DNA of 53,779 nt from DATJHM01 sp035493895 (GTDB lineage: Bacteria > Chloroflexota > Ktedonobacteria > Ktedonobacterales > Ktedonobacteraceae), in NCBI GenBank assembly GCA_035493895.1, contig DATJHM010000003.1, positions 1-53,779 on the forward strand. The letters run 5' to 3'. Position numbers and translations under genes: made by a program. The notes under the pieces were generated by a model that was not told the origin of the DNA, ran no database searches, and worked only from the letters and a program-made list of their open reading frames with translations. This document shows positions 41,464-50,636 of this stretch, piece by piece. Every line of letters starts with the position of its first letter. Within the stretch, counting starts at the first letter, position 1.

Positions 41464-43155
41464 ATGATCCAGGGACTTCTTCGCCTTGCCAGCCAGCGAC
41501 AGACCTATCTCAATATCCTTTATCTCTTGCTCTCTTTCCCTCTGGGATTGATCTATTTTGTGCTTCTGATTACCTGCATTGTCTGTGGTCTGGGTACGCT
41601 GATTGTCTGGGTCGGGGTTCCATTGCTGCTGTTCACGATGGGCATGTGGTGGTCTCTTGCCCGCTTTGAGCGCATTCATGCGATGAGCTGGCTTGGTGTC
41701 TCCATTCCCCCGATGAAGCTTCCAGATACAACCCCTACCCCTTTCTGGCAAAAAGTTCGTAGCTATCTGAGTTATTCGGTCACCTGGAAAAGCCTTGCCT
41801 ATCTACTCACGAAATTTTTCTTCGGGATTATCGCTTTTACTATCACTTTAAGCACATTAGTCTTGATGCTCACGATCAGCATTATGTCTTTAGCGATTGG
41901 CTTGACGCTGATCCCTCTCTGTTACCTCTTCTTTTTGCTCATCGGTCCACTTTTTCAGCTGAGAAGTTTCTCTCTTGCCTTGCTCTCTTTACTCTGGCTG
42001 GCTACTTTGATCTGCTCAATTGTTTTTCTCGTGCTGCTGCTGGTTCATGGTCACTCATTAGCATCTCCTGATGCCACAGAGATCACGTTCATTGTACTTT
42101 TTCCCTGCTTTCTGTTCGTGACAGGCGGTCTGAGCTGGTTCGTCTTGACCGGATTTGCCCGCTCAAGACGCCTTGCCCCGGTCACGATTCCGTTCAGCGC
42201 ACGCTTGAAGCAATGGCTCCTCCTTTCGCTTACTGCGTACGGATTGGTGCTCTTTCCGCTGCCTGTGTTCAACACGCTGGCCGGATTATGGGGCCAGTTC
42301 GCTTCTGTGATGTTGGGCATGAGTACCAGTGCCCTGCGCGTAGCCGAGGCGGAGCAGACGGCTCGGCTGGAGCGCGCAAAAGCGGAGCGCGCAGAGCAGA
42401 GCCGCCGTGAGTTGATTGTGAATGTCTCGCACGAGCTACGTACGCCGGTCGCGAGCATCCGTGGTCATCTCGAATCGCTTTTACTTTCCTCTGAGGCGGA
42501 AGATCGTTCGCTTACTCCTGAAGCATTGCACAACTATCTGGAAATTGTCTACCGCGAGTCGACGCGTCTGGGCATGCTGGTCGACGATCTGCTCTCGCTT
42601 GCCCGCAACGATGCCAGCGAACTGCGGGTGGACCTTGCCGCCGTCAACGCTTCCGAGGTCGTGGAAGAGGTCTATCAGACGCTGATGCCTCTGGCCCGCC
42701 GTCAGCGCCAGATCACGCTCGTACGTACCGTGACGCCCTCTTTGCCACCCGTACAGGCGGATCATCGCCGCCTGCATCAGATCTTACTAAATCTGGTGCG
42801 TAACGCCATTACGTACACGCCCGATGGTGGCATCGTCTCGATTATGCTCTTGCCAGCCGAAAGCGGCGAAGTTGAACTACAGGTAGCAGATACCGGCATT
42901 GGCATTCCCGAAGCAGACCTGACGCGTATTTTCGAGCGCTTCTATCGCACCGACGCCTCACGTGCCCGCACCTCCGGCGGCTTCGGCCTGGGACTGGCAA
43001 TCGTGCGCGACTTCGTGCTTGCCATGGGCGGCTCAGTCTCCGTCGAAAGCAAAGTCGACGAAGGAACCTGCTTCCACGTCCTCCTCCGTCCCATGGCCTC
43101 CTCTTCCAAAAATCCCCAAAATCCCACCGGCCACCTCGCCCAAACGCAGAGGTAG
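41464..43155 (+). CDS. Sensor histidine kinase
   Basis: A 563-residue membrane kinase; ATG 41464 follows CAGGAG by about six bases. The first 290 residues hold six or more TM segments arranged as a membrane sensor domain with a VTIPFSARLKQWLLLSL loop. A coiled linker (ARLERAKAERAEQSRRE) leads to the H-box VNVSHELRTPVASIRGHLE with His323. The N-box is LNLVRNAITYTPDGG, the G1 box VADTGIGIPE, the F-box IFERFYR and the G2 box GGFGLGLAIV. The response regulator gene lies 318 bp downstream. The last residues and the stop codon are inside a dispersed repeat. Confidence 0.93.
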   Translation: MIQGLLRLASQRQTYLNILYLLLSFPLGLIYFVLLITCIVCGLGTLIVWVGVPLLLFTMGMWWSLARFERIHAMSWLGVSIPPMKLPDTTPTPFWQKVRSYLSYSVTWKSLAYLLTKFFFGIIAFTITLSTLVLMLTISIMSLAIGLTLIPLCYLFFLLIGPLFQLRSFSLALLSLLWLATLICSIVFLVLLLVHGHSLASPDATEITFIVLFPCFLFVTGGLSWFVLTGFARSRRLAPVTIPFSARLKQWLLLSLTAYGLVLFPLPVFNTLAGLWGQFASVMLGMSTSALRVAEAEQTARLERAKAERAEQSRRELIVNVSHELRTPVASIRGHLESLLLSSEAEDRSLTPEALHNYLEIVYRESTRLGMLVDDLLSLARNDASELRVDLAAVNASEVVEEVYQTLMPLARRQRQITLVRTVTPSLPPVQADHRRLHQILLNLVRNAITYTPDGGIVSIMLLPAESGEVELQVADTGIGIPEADLTRIFERFYRTDASRARTSGGFGLGLAIVRDFVLAMGGSVSVESKVDEGTCFHVLLRPMASSSKNPQNPTGHLAQTQR

Positions 43156-43345
43156 GGATCGGGCTTTATGCCGATCCGCATGCGCCGCCGCCGATCCGCA
43201 TGCGCCGCCGCCGATCCGCATGCGCCGCCGCCGATCCGCATGCGCCGCCGCCGATCCGCGTGCGCCGCCGCCGATCCGCGTGCGCCGCCGCCGATCCGCA
43301 TGCGCCGCCGCCGATCCGCGTGCGCCGCCGCCGACCATCATGCCC
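43135..43345 (+). repeat. Family A repeat copy 4 with 20-bp tandem array
   Basis: CAAACGCAGAGGTAGGGATC and a GGATCG/CGATCC hairpin are followed by eight complete 20-bp units (43171-43330), each CCGATCCGC-R-TGCGCCGCCG, where R is A in five units and G in three. A degenerate ninth unit follows. There are no spacers, so it is a simple tandem expansion of the repeat's right arm. Confidence 0.9.
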
Positions 43346-43393
43346 CGAAAACCGAACCGCGTGCAAATGATATAGACCTCTTCAAAACTCTGT

Positions 43394-43457
43394 AGTACAC
43401 TGTACACGAAGCAGTACACTATACGCGTTCACGCCAATAATCCAGCACTGGCGTGAA
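43394..43457 (+). promoter_or_regulatory. Direct repeats and 9-bp inverted repeat upstream of the response regulator
   Basis: AGTACACT occurs at 43394 and 43413, each followed by a TAC after one base, a 19-bp spacing suited to a dimeric regulator. TTCACGCCA (43428-43436) and TGGCGTGAA (43449-43457) then form a perfect nine-base inverted repeat ending next to the ribosome site. Autoregulation is plausible. Confidence 0.5.
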
Positions 43458-43473
43458 GAAGAGGGGCTACATC

Positions 43474-44208
43474 ATGGCACGCATTCTTGTTGTCGAGGAT
43501 GAGGTCGATATTTGTAATTTGTTGCGCAAAGAACTGGAAGCGGAAGGCCACTCAGTCGTGCAGGCCTTTGATGGTCATGCCGCCTTGATCGCAGTCGAAA
43601 AACAGAACCCCCATCTCATTATTCTGGATTGGATGCTACCAGGACTTGACGGCCTCTCTGTCTGCCGCCGTATTCGCCAGAATTATCTTGCCCCTATTAT
43701 CATGCTCACCGCTCGCAATGAAGAGGTAGATCGTATCCTCGGCCTGGAAGTAGGGGCCGATGATTATATTAGCAAGCCTTTCAGCATACGTGAATTAACG
43801 GCGCGGGTGCGTGCGATGCTGAGACGCGTGGAACTGGATAGCCGCTCCGGACTCGCCTCCGCTCAGCCATCATCTCCCGAGCCCGCTCCGACGCGCCCGG
43901 TTCGCGAACCCGAGCCGAACACGATCGATCGTGGCCTTTTGCATATCGACCTGACCGCGCACACCGCACAACTTGGCGGACAGGAGATAGAATTAACTCC
44001 GCGCGAGTATGATCTGGTTGTCTTGCTCACCTCACATCCCGGTCGCGCCTTCAGCCGCGAATTTCTCCTGCAACAACTCTGGGGCTACGACTATGACGGT
44101 TTTGATCGTACCGTCGATACGCATATCACGCGCCTGCGCAAAAAACTTGGTCCCCTCGGAGAGAAGATTGTGACCGTCTGGGGCGTCGGGTATCGCTTCG
44201 TTTCGTAG
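43474..44208 (+). CDS. OmpR-family response regulator
   Basis: A 244-residue regulator from ATG 43474, after AAGAGGGG. The receiver has ILVVEDEVD, the phospho-acceptor Asp in LIILDWMLPG near residue 52, the Thr in MLTAR, and the Lys in ISKPFS. A Pro/Glu-rich linker (about 128-155) precedes the winged helix, with ELTPREYDLVVLLTSHPGRAFSREFLLQQLWG and ending TVWGVGYRFVS. It is the likely partner of the upstream kinase, although the repeat array and a separate control region lie between them. Confidence 0.94.
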   Translation: MARILVVEDEVDICNLLRKELEAEGHSVVQAFDGHAALIAVEKQNPHLIILDWMLPGLDGLSVCRRIRQNYLAPIIMLTARNEEVDRILGLEVGADDYISKPFSIRELTARVRAMLRRVELDSRSGLASAQPSSPEPAPTRPVREPEPNTIDRGLLHIDLTAHTAQLGGQEIELTPREYDLVVLLTSHPGRAFSREFLLQQLWGYDYDGFDRTVDTHITRLRKKLGPLGEKIVTVWGVGYRFVS

Positions 44209-44426
44209 AGACGCAAGATCTCCCGCACATAATAATAAGAAAAAGGTCTATTTTTGCAACATAATATATCATTGTACGTCAATAAATGAGCTATACTACT
44301 TATTGAGAGGATATTGACCATCTTTCATGCACTTTTCCTCGTTGCGGTAAACCGCGTAAAACCAATTTTGTCACATAACAACTAACCAGTTTTTGTGTTT
44401 GAAAAAATGTATAGGAGTCATTGTTT

Positions 44427-46763
44427 GTGTCAAATGCAATGAATATGCAGTTCATATTGCACTTTAGCAACGGCCCCCTGGGGGGACAGGCAATCCCCGT
44501 TACGAAAACAGAGACGCGCATGGGTAGCGATCCACACGTGAATGATCTCATCGTGAGTGATATCTCTATGATGCCAGAGCATGCGCGTATCGTTATAGAT
44601 AGCGATCGCTATATTATCCAGGCTCGCAATGCTCAGTCACTGCTCGTGGTGAACGGTCAGCCGGTCGACTATGCGGTCTTGCAGGATAGAGATCAGGTGC
44701 TCCTGGGAACCCCCGGCGTTTCTTTTGTGGTGCAACTTACCCCGGCAGCCTCGCTTACTCCGCCTGCTGCTCCAGCGCAATTTGCGCCTCAGGTGCAATT
44801 TGCACCGTCAAAATCACCGACACCAGATATCCAGTTTGCCGCATCCACACCCTTTGCTCCTTCCGGCTCACTGGCACCAGACATTCAGTCTGCACCACCC
44901 GTACAAGTTGCCTCTGCCAACTCACCGACGCTAGATGTCCACTTTGTGGTACCCGCACCGTTTGCGCCTTCCAGTTCACCGACGCCAGACATCCAGTTCG
45001 CCGCGCCGTCATCGCCCCTGCCTGCACAATTCCCGCCAGCCAACGATTCTCCGCTCGTCGCAGCCCAATCGGCTCCGCAATTCGCTTTTTCCCAGGACCC
45101 GTATGCACAACAGCAGGTTCCCTCTCCGATTGTGTATCCTCCTCAGACGCCTTTGCAGGTTGCGTATATGGAAACAACGCGCCAGATCTGTGCTGCGGTA
45201 CATCTCGATGAACATTTCCAACGCTTTGTCGTGGATACGGTCGTTGGCGAAGACCATCGTGCCCTCGGCGAGGCCTATGGTGTAGACATTATTCCCGTGC
45301 TCAAAGTCGCCTATGCCGCTCGTAAACGCACTTTTATTCGCGATAGTCTGCTCTTCGTAATTCTGCTCGTTAGTATCATCTTTATCCTCTATTCGGCTGC
45401 ATCGCTGATCGGTGCTCTCCATACGATGACTGCCACTCCAACCGCGAATCCGCTCTTACCATTTGCTTCGTCAGCACCGAGCAGTGCGAATCCTTTTGCC
45501 ATGCTTTCTGCGGCCCTATCGACCTTATTCACTCTGTCTGCTATCCTTTCCTTGTTTTTCTATGGCCTATCGGTACTCATTGTCTCGCAAATAACAAAGC
45601 TCTCTTCCCGGCGTGTTCGTCTGGGATTAATCTGCCTGCTTGTCCTTCTGGTCTTCTTCTGGTCTCTTATTCCTTTCTTTGTTATTGCCTGGATTGTGAT
45701 CGCAATTGAGCGCGCAATTCGCTATCACGGATCTGGTACGACCGCTTTGACAAAAAGTCAGTTCCATCCAATCAATGTGCCCTATTCTCTGGACCCTCAG
45801 GTTGGGCAGCGAGCGAGTGCCATTTTTCAGCCGCAGGACGGGAACGTGGTGGTCTATAGCGGATCTTCTCCTTTTGCCGGATCTGGTATCAGGGTCGGAG
45901 GCTGGTCTTTCCCGATCGATATAACCAGGGGGAAACGCGAAGCCATGTCCACGCTCAAGCCAAAATCATTCCAGATCGACGAAATCTACGCCTATATCAC
46001 CGACTCCTTGCAGAAGCTTGATCTGGATGGGAAAAGCGAGCTTTGTGGCGCGGTCGCTTTTGCGGATAAGCTCTATGTCAACGGCCAGGAAATTCGCAAT
46101 GATACAAGATTTCTGCCTGACCCCTTTGCACGCCCTTACCCTCAGGTCCATGAGCAGCTCATGGAACAGTTTATGCAAAATCCCACGCAGGACATTCGCT
46201 TTTACAAATCTATTCGTCTCACATCCTGGCGAGGCGAGATGGTCCTCTCGATTTTCTATCGTTTTGTCATGATTGCCAATAGCTTGTACGTAGAAGTGAA
46301 TTACCTTTTGTTGCCGCCATTGAAAGCCTCTTATTCCCATATTGACACGAGCGCATCAACTTCAACTCTGCACAAATTCTGGGATATCGTGAGGGATTCG
46401 TTCCTTGCCACTGCCGAACACTGGCTACAATCTCCCGCAGGCGTATGCCGCTACCTCTTCGCCAGCTCGCTGCATAGCCAGCAGGAGAAGCGCGCCAGAC
46501 ATGCAATCCAGGACAATCCTTCCTTCGATTACGGAGCCCGTACCAGCCTGCGCGAGAAAGCGAGCGGTGACTATCGTCAGCATTTCCAATATCTCGATCA
46601 AGAGATGTCCATCAAAATCATCGAACGCCAATTGCTGGAGAGCCTCACCGCGTTCCTCGCATCCAGAGACATCGACACCTCCGATTGCAAGCAACGCCAC
46701 GACACGCTCCTGAACAACACCCTGGCCGTTCCCAGCAATCCCCTGCCCTCCTTAACAAAATAA
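44427..46763 (+). CDS. FHA-domain membrane protein with proline-rich repeats
   Basis: A protein of about 778 residues. GTG 44427 is nine bases after GGAG; TTG 44421 and ATG 44439 are alternatives. Residues 1-105 form an FHA phosphothreonine-binding domain (TRMGSDPHVNDLIVSD, MPEHARIVID, LVVNGQPVD). Residues 110-250 are Pro/Ala/Ser-rich with a repeated S-x-TPDIQFA element about 25 residues long. Three TM segments lie near 305-330, 365-390 and 400-425. The remaining 350 residues form a soluble domain of unknown type (RVGGWSFPIDITRGKR, later DIRFYKSIRLTSWRGEMVLS). FHA proteins usually dock to Ser/Thr kinase targets. No kinase of that type is in the window. Confidence 0.82.
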   Translation: MSNAMNMQFILHFSNGPLGGQAIPVTKTETRMGSDPHVNDLIVSDISMMPEHARIVIDSDRYIIQARNAQSLLVVNGQPVDYAVLQDRDQVLLGTPGVSFVVQLTPAASLTPPAAPAQFAPQVQFAPSKSPTPDIQFAASTPFAPSGSLAPDIQSAPPVQVASANSPTLDVHFVVPAPFAPSSSPTPDIQFAAPSSPLPAQFPPANDSPLVAAQSAPQFAFSQDPYAQQQVPSPIVYPPQTPLQVAYMETTRQICAAVHLDEHFQRFVVDTVVGEDHRALGEAYGVDIIPVLKVAYAARKRTFIRDSLLFVILLVSIIFILYSAASLIGALHTMTATPTANPLLPFASSAPSSANPFAMLSAALSTLFTLSAILSLFFYGLSVLIVSQITKLSSRRVRLGLICLLVLLVFFWSLIPFFVIAWIVIAIERAIRYHGSGTTALTKSQFHPINVPYSLDPQVGQRASAIFQPQDGNVVVYSGSSPFAGSGIRVGGWSFPIDITRGKREAMSTLKPKSFQIDEIYAYITDSLQKLDLDGKSELCGAVAFADKLYVNGQEIRNDTRFLPDPFARPYPQVHEQLMEQFMQNPTQDIRFYKSIRLTSWRGEMVLSIFYRFVMIANSLYVEVNYLLLPPLKASYSHIDTSASTSTLHKFWDIVRDSFLATAEHWLQSPAGVCRYLFASSLHSQQEKRARHAIQDNPSFDYGARTSLREKASGDYRQHFQYLDQEMSIKIIERQLLESLTAFLASRDIDTSDCKQRHDTLLNNTLAVPSNPLPSLTK

Positions 46764-46844
46764 GAGATACACCAATGTATGGATTACCTGCATCATGGTA
46801 ATCCATACCATCATCCCCCCAAACCCGCGTGCCCCCACCGACCC

Positions 46845-46905
46845 TCTCGCCCCAACGCAGAGGTAGGGGATGTGTTTTATACCATCCCACGCGACCCCCA
46901 CCGAC
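46845..46905 (+). repeat. Dispersed hairpin repeat, family A copy 5
   Basis: CTCGCCCCAACGCAGAGGTA, then GGGGATG pairing with CATCCC around TGTTTTATAC, then CGCGACCCCCACCG. It lies in the 420-bp gap after the FHA gene, which holds no gene. Confidence 0.7.
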
Positions 46906-46941
46906 CCCCTTGCCATCCCACGAACCCTTTCCGCACCGACG

Positions 46942-46995
46942 CTCTTGCCCCCCCGCAGAGGTATGGGGATGTGTTTTGGGACCCCTTTATGCCGA
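46942..46995 (+). repeat. Dispersed hairpin repeat, family A copy 6 (degenerate)
   Basis: CTCTTGCCCCCCCGCAGAGG, then TATGGGGATGTGTTTTGGG and CCCCTTTATGCCGAT. The left half is clear. The right arm is disturbed by an insertion. Confidence 0.6.
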
Positions 46996-47128
46996 TACAA
47001 AGTTCATAAGAGCCAGCGGCTGGTGGAGAATAAGCACACGCGTCTGTACAATATACCAGGCGGCAAAGAACAGTGGTTTTGTCAAGGGGAGTCGAGCCAG
47101 CCGCTAGATGGCCTATTGCCCGATACAC

Positions 47129-47163
47129 AAAAAAACCTGGCTCCATCGACGCCAGGTTTTTTC
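47129..47163. terminator. Bidirectional intrinsic terminator
   Basis: AACCTGGC (47134-47141) pairs with GCCAGGTT (47151-47158), flanked by an A-run on the left and a T-run on the right. It therefore works for the FHA transcript (+) and for the membrane protein gene ending at 47185 (-). Confidence 0.85.
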
Positions 47164-47184
47164 TTACATGCTCTATCCATGATT

Positions 47185-47865
47185 TCATTGCTCTTTGAAA
47201 ACTTGACCGGTATTGAGGAAGATAATTTGTTGGTTCTGGATATGGATAATGAGATCTGCTTTGCCGTCGTGATTGACATCGCGCACTTCGCCTGTGACCG
47301 GAACCAGATCCGCTTTGTCACCATAGAGGATGGGGCCCGTATAGACACGCATATGGCTGGCATCGCCACCGGGCATCTCGATAATATCGACGTGGCCGTG
47401 TAAATTGAGGAAGATAAAATGCGTGGGGTGTGCTGCACTATCACTATGTCCTACAATTGCGTCAATCTGTGAAGTACGTGGACGACCATAATGCAGGTCA
47501 TCCTGATAGGTCTGCCACCATGTGCCGAGCGCGCCTATCGTCATAAATAGCAGGACCATGCTAACCATACCGACCAGCACTGCGACCAGAGGAAATCGTC
47601 GTTGCGTAGGCAAAATCTCGGTTTTCGTGATGGGGTCTCGGTGCCGTCCTTCTTGTGGGTAGCGGGTGGTCGGTGTGCTAGCTCGTCTCCGCTGTGTAAT
47701 CGGCATCAGAAGCGCAGGATCATCCGTGGTATCATGAGGTATTGGAGGTGCAGATTGCTGATAGCGGCGTGCACTGCTTGGAATACGGGTCTCGTAAAAA
47801 GCATCCGAATCCTCTACATCATGATGCATGGGCTGGGCCGCTCTCCTTGTCTGCGCGGTTTCCAT
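47185..47865 (-). CDS. Single-TM membrane protein with FG-GAP-like repeat
   Basis: The 226-residue protein has a polar, Arg-rich N-terminal region (1-88), one TM segment at about 91-114 (PLVAVLVGMVSMVLLFMTIGALG), and a C-terminal domain of about 110 residues presumably outside the cell. That domain ends with GEVRDVNHDGKADLIIHIQNQQIIFL, an FG-GAP/VCBS-type calcium-binding pattern (D-x-N-x-D-G-x-x-D). The ATG at 47865 is near an imperfect GGAAAC site. The function is unknown. It does not share an operon with a neighbour. Confidence 0.8.
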   Translation of the reverse strand: METAQTRRAAQPMHHDVEDSDAFYETRIPSSARRYQQSAPPIPHDTTDDPALLMPITQRRRASTPTTRYPQEGRHRDPITKTEILPTQRRFPLVAVLVGMVSMVLLFMTIGALGTWWQTYQDDLHYGRPRTSQIDAIVGHSDSAAHPTHFIFLNLHGHVDIIEMPGGDASHMRVYTGPILYGDKADLVPVTGEVRDVNHDGKADLIIHIQNQQIIFLNTGQVFKEQ

Positions 47866-47881
47866 TGCGGTTTCCTCCGAT

Positions 47882-47937
47882 CTAGAACATTTAGAACAAA
47901 ATTTCTTACTGTCAGTATACCAGAATAAATGTTCTAG
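47882..47937 (-). promoter_or_regulatory. 9-bp inverted repeat in the promoter of the membrane protein gene
   Basis: CTAGAACAT (47882-47890) and ATGTTCTAG (47929-47937) are exact complements 38 bp apart. The left arm is followed by a second TTAGAACA. It starts 17 bp upstream of the gene, so it may be an operator. Confidence 0.45.
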
Positions 47938-48021
47938 TCAAGAGGTATAGATCAATCTGGTGATGCAATTAGCCCATTTGTCTCAGTTTTGTGATCCGTA
48001 CACGTGAAGAAGGAGTATGTT

Positions 48022-49629
48022 ATGGCCCCTCTGCTTTACCTGAATGGCTCTATTTATACCATGGATCTTCAACAACCACACGCTCAGGCGATGGCGATCG
48101 ATAGCACGACCGGGCGCATTCTGGCGATCGGTAGCAACGATGAAATTCGCAGAAGCGGCGATCGTTTCAGCCAGAGCTTTGATCTTCGCGGTAAGACTGT
48201 GCTGCCAGGCTTTATTGATGCGCACATACATTTGATCAGTACCGCGTATCGTAGCCATCACGTCGATGCGCGTGAGAGCCTGAGCGAGGATGAGGTGGTT
48301 GCTCTGGTCCGTGAACGGGTCGCGCAGACTCCAAAGGGACATTGGATTCAGGGGGGACAATGGGACAAAAATCGCTGGCCGCGTAACAATTTTCCCTCTA
48401 AAACTTCTCTCGATGCGGTCTCTCCAGATCATCCCGTTGTTTTGTGGAGCAAAGACGGCCATCTGCTCTGGGTCAACTCGCTTGCTCTCCAACGCGCTGG
48501 CATTACTGCTGAGACGGCGGACCCGGCCACGGGAGCCATTTTGCGCGATGGATCGGGCGAACCAACTGGCCTCCTCCAGGAAGAGGGAGCTACTGCCCTG
48601 ATTTATCGCGTCATCGAGGATTCGCCACTAGAACTCAATCGCGCACTGCTGCGACGGATTATGCCAGAGCTTGCCCGCCACGGTATCACGACTATTCACG
48701 ATATCGAGGGCGAAAATACGCTCAAGTTGTTCCAGGAATTGCGCGACGAAAATCAGCTCAAAACCCGCGTCCAGATGATCTTACCTCGTCAGATGCTGCC
48801 TCAATTGCGCAGTTACGGTATCAACAATGAGCAAAACGATCTGCTACGTGTGGCTGGCATCAAGATCTTTGCTGACGGCACGCTTGGTTCGCAAACGGCC
48901 GCGATGCTCGAAAGCTTCGAGGGCAACCCCGGCAATTACGGTATCCTTTCGACCGGGGAGCAGGAGATGAAAGATATCGTGCGCGATGCCGCCGAAATGG
49001 GCTTGACCATTGCCATTCATGCGATTGGCGACCGTGCCGCCCGCGTTGCTCTGGATGCTATCGAACGTGCCCAGATGTTCATGTCCGAGCAGCAGATCGC
49101 GCAGGCTTCCGATCTGCGCTATCGCCTGGAGCATGTCCAATTGATTGCGCCAGAAGATCTTGAGCGTATGCGCCGTCTCGGTGTTGTGGCCTCCATTCAG
49201 CCCTTCCATGCCGTCGCGGACCGTGATCTCGCCGAACGCTACTGGGGCAAGCGTCACCGTCGCGCCTACGCCTATCGTACGATGCATACCATGGGTATTC
49301 CCATTGCTCTCGGCTCAGATGCCCCCGTCGAGACCTTCGAGCCGCTACGTATCCTCTACGCCGCCAGTTTGAGACGCGATCCCACTATCCAGCGTCCGTC
49401 CTGGCTTCCCGATCAAGCGCTCTCCGTCAATACCGCTCTCTGGGGTTACACGCTTGGCGCAGCTTATGCCGGAGGTGAAGAGCAGCAGAAAGGCTCTCTG
49501 CGTGTTGGCAAACTGGGCGATGCCGTTGTCTTGCGCGAAGATATTTTTAGCGTTCCACAGGAGAAGATGCTCGAAAACGGTGTTCAGGCTACTATTCTAG
49601 GAGGAAATGTCATTTATGGCGAAGTTTAA
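48022..49629 (+). CDS. Amidohydrolase family 3 metal-dependent hydrolase
   Basis: A 535-residue protein from ATG 48022, six bases after AAGGAG; a GTG at 48004 is upstream of that site. The metal motif HIH lies in VLPGFIDAHIHLIS. Further metal-site elements are the carboxylate region AGIKIFADGTLGSQTAAM, the histidines of IAIHAIGDRA and YRLEHVQLI, and the aspartate of PIALGSDAPVE. This is the YtcJ-like amidohydrolase_3 group, which includes N-acyl amino acid and exo-enzyme hydrolases. No signal peptide is seen. The substrate is unknown. Confidence 0.92.
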   Translation: MAPLLYLNGSIYTMDLQQPHAQAMAIDSTTGRILAIGSNDEIRRSGDRFSQSFDLRGKTVLPGFIDAHIHLISTAYRSHHVDARESLSEDEVVALVRERVAQTPKGHWIQGGQWDKNRWPRNNFPSKTSLDAVSPDHPVVLWSKDGHLLWVNSLALQRAGITAETADPATGAILRDGSGEPTGLLQEEGATALIYRVIEDSPLELNRALLRRIMPELARHGITTIHDIEGENTLKLFQELRDENQLKTRVQMILPRQMLPQLRSYGINNEQNDLLRVAGIKIFADGTLGSQTAAMLESFEGNPGNYGILSTGEQEMKDIVRDAAEMGLTIAIHAIGDRAARVALDAIERAQMFMSEQQIAQASDLRYRLEHVQLIAPEDLERMRRLGVVASIQPFHAVADRDLAERYWGKRHRRAYAYRTMHTMGIPIALGSDAPVETFEPLRILYAASLRRDPTIQRPSWLPDQALSVNTALWGYTLGAAYAGGEEQQKGSLRVGKLGDAVVLREDIFSVPQEKMLENGVQATILGGNVIYGEV

Positions 49630-49718
49630 GTGTGATTTAAGATGAACAATTTTGAAACGTTCTTCCGTGATATACTCATAGACAGACATCATCTTATGCA
49701 TGAGAGGATTCCTGATTG

Positions 49719-50624
49719 ATGACATTTCCATCCATTGTACTGCTCTTCCTCAGCGCCGTTATTGGGGGAGCCCTCAATGCCGTTGCTGGAGGCGGAAGCT
49801 TTTTTACGTTCCCTGCCCTGGCTTTTAGTGGTGTACCATCCGTTCCCGCCAATGCCACCAGCACTCTGGCGCTCTGGCCTGCCTCGCTTGCCAGTGCTGG
49901 TGCGTATCGTAAAGTGTTACTGGACCAGGATCGTACCCTGCTTATTTTGCTTTGTATTACCAGTCTGGTAGGGGGTGTACTGGGTGCCATTCTCTTAATT
50001 AAGACACCATCCAAAATCTTCCAGGTACTGCTCCCTTATCTGCTGTTATTTGCCACGCTGCTTTTCACTTTTAGCCCCATGATTACTACCCGGCTGCGTA
50101 AGCGCAGACTCGAAAAGGAGGCATTGACGCCCGAGCATCCGCTGCCGCAAGAACTTGCGGGGGAGGCGTCGACGCCCGAACATCCGCTGCCGCAAGAACT
50201 TGCGGGGGAGGCGTCGACGCCCGAGCATCCTGTACAGCGAGGACCGGGTAAGGAGGCTTTGACGCCTGGCCGTCTGGTCTGGATGTGTGCTATTCAATTG
50301 ATTATTTCCATCTATGGTGGCTATTTCGGCGGTGGCATCGGTATCATGATGCTGGCTAGCCTGGCGATGATGGGCCTGGAAGAGATGCATGTGATGAACG
50401 CCATCAAAAACGTGCTTGCCAGCTTCATCAACGGTATCGCCATCGTCACCTTTATTGTGTATCGCATTATCTACTGGCCTCAGGCCCTGATTATGATCGT
50501 TGGCTCTATCGTGGGCGGCTACGGAAGCGCATTGTACACCCGTAAGATCGCTTCAAAGTACATCCGCGCATTCGTGATCATCGTTGGCTTTAGCATGGCC
50601 GTTATCTTTTTCTTCCGCGCGTAG
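49719..50624 (+). CDS. TSUP (TauE/SafE) family permease with 15-residue repeats in a cytoplasmic loop
   Basis: A 301-residue permease. The opening FLSAVIGGALNAVAGGGSFFTFPAL and the second-half motif YGGYFGGGIGIMMLASLAMMG are the paired TSUP signatures for export of sulfonate or sulfite-like anions. About eight TM segments are present. Between the two halves, residues 133-182 contain three 15-residue repeats of the type EA-L/S-TPEHPLPQELAG, and a partial fourth. They are encoded by a 45-bp tandem repeat. The start is ATG 49719, with TTG one codon before. The repeat loop is probably an insertion. Confidence 0.9.
   Translation: MTFPSIVLLFLSAVIGGALNAVAGGGSFFTFPALAFSGVPSVPANATSTLALWPASLASAGAYRKVLLDQDRTLLILLCITSLVGGVLGAILLIKTPSKIFQVLLPYLLLFATLLFTFSPMITTRLRKRRLEKEALTPEHPLPQELAGEASTPEHPLPQELAGEASTPEHPVQRGPGKEALTPGRLVWMCAIQLIISIYGGYFGGGIGIMMLASLAMMGLEEMHVMNAIKNVLASFINGIAIVTFIVYRIIYWPQALIMIVGSIVGGYGSALYTRKIASKYIRAFVIIVGFSMAVIFFFRA
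50121..50265 (+). repeat. 45-bp in-frame tandem repeat with internal palindromes
   Basis: Units start at 50121, 50166, 50211 and (degenerate) 50256. Each junction carries the 12-bp palindrome GGCGTCGACGCC or a variant, and two units contain the hairpin CCGCAAG-AA-CTTGCGG (50145-50160 and 50190-50205). The reading frame is kept throughout. Confidence 0.9.
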
Positions 50625-50636
50625 AAACGCGTTTCA

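Noticed and set aside
43171..43330. CRISPR array
   Set aside because: Units of 20 bp follow each other without spacers, and no cas gene is present.
43033..43419. Arg/Ala/Gly-repeat frames across the 20-bp array, on both strands
   Set aside because: The low-complexity peptides only reflect the tandem repeat. No ribosome site and no conserved domain.
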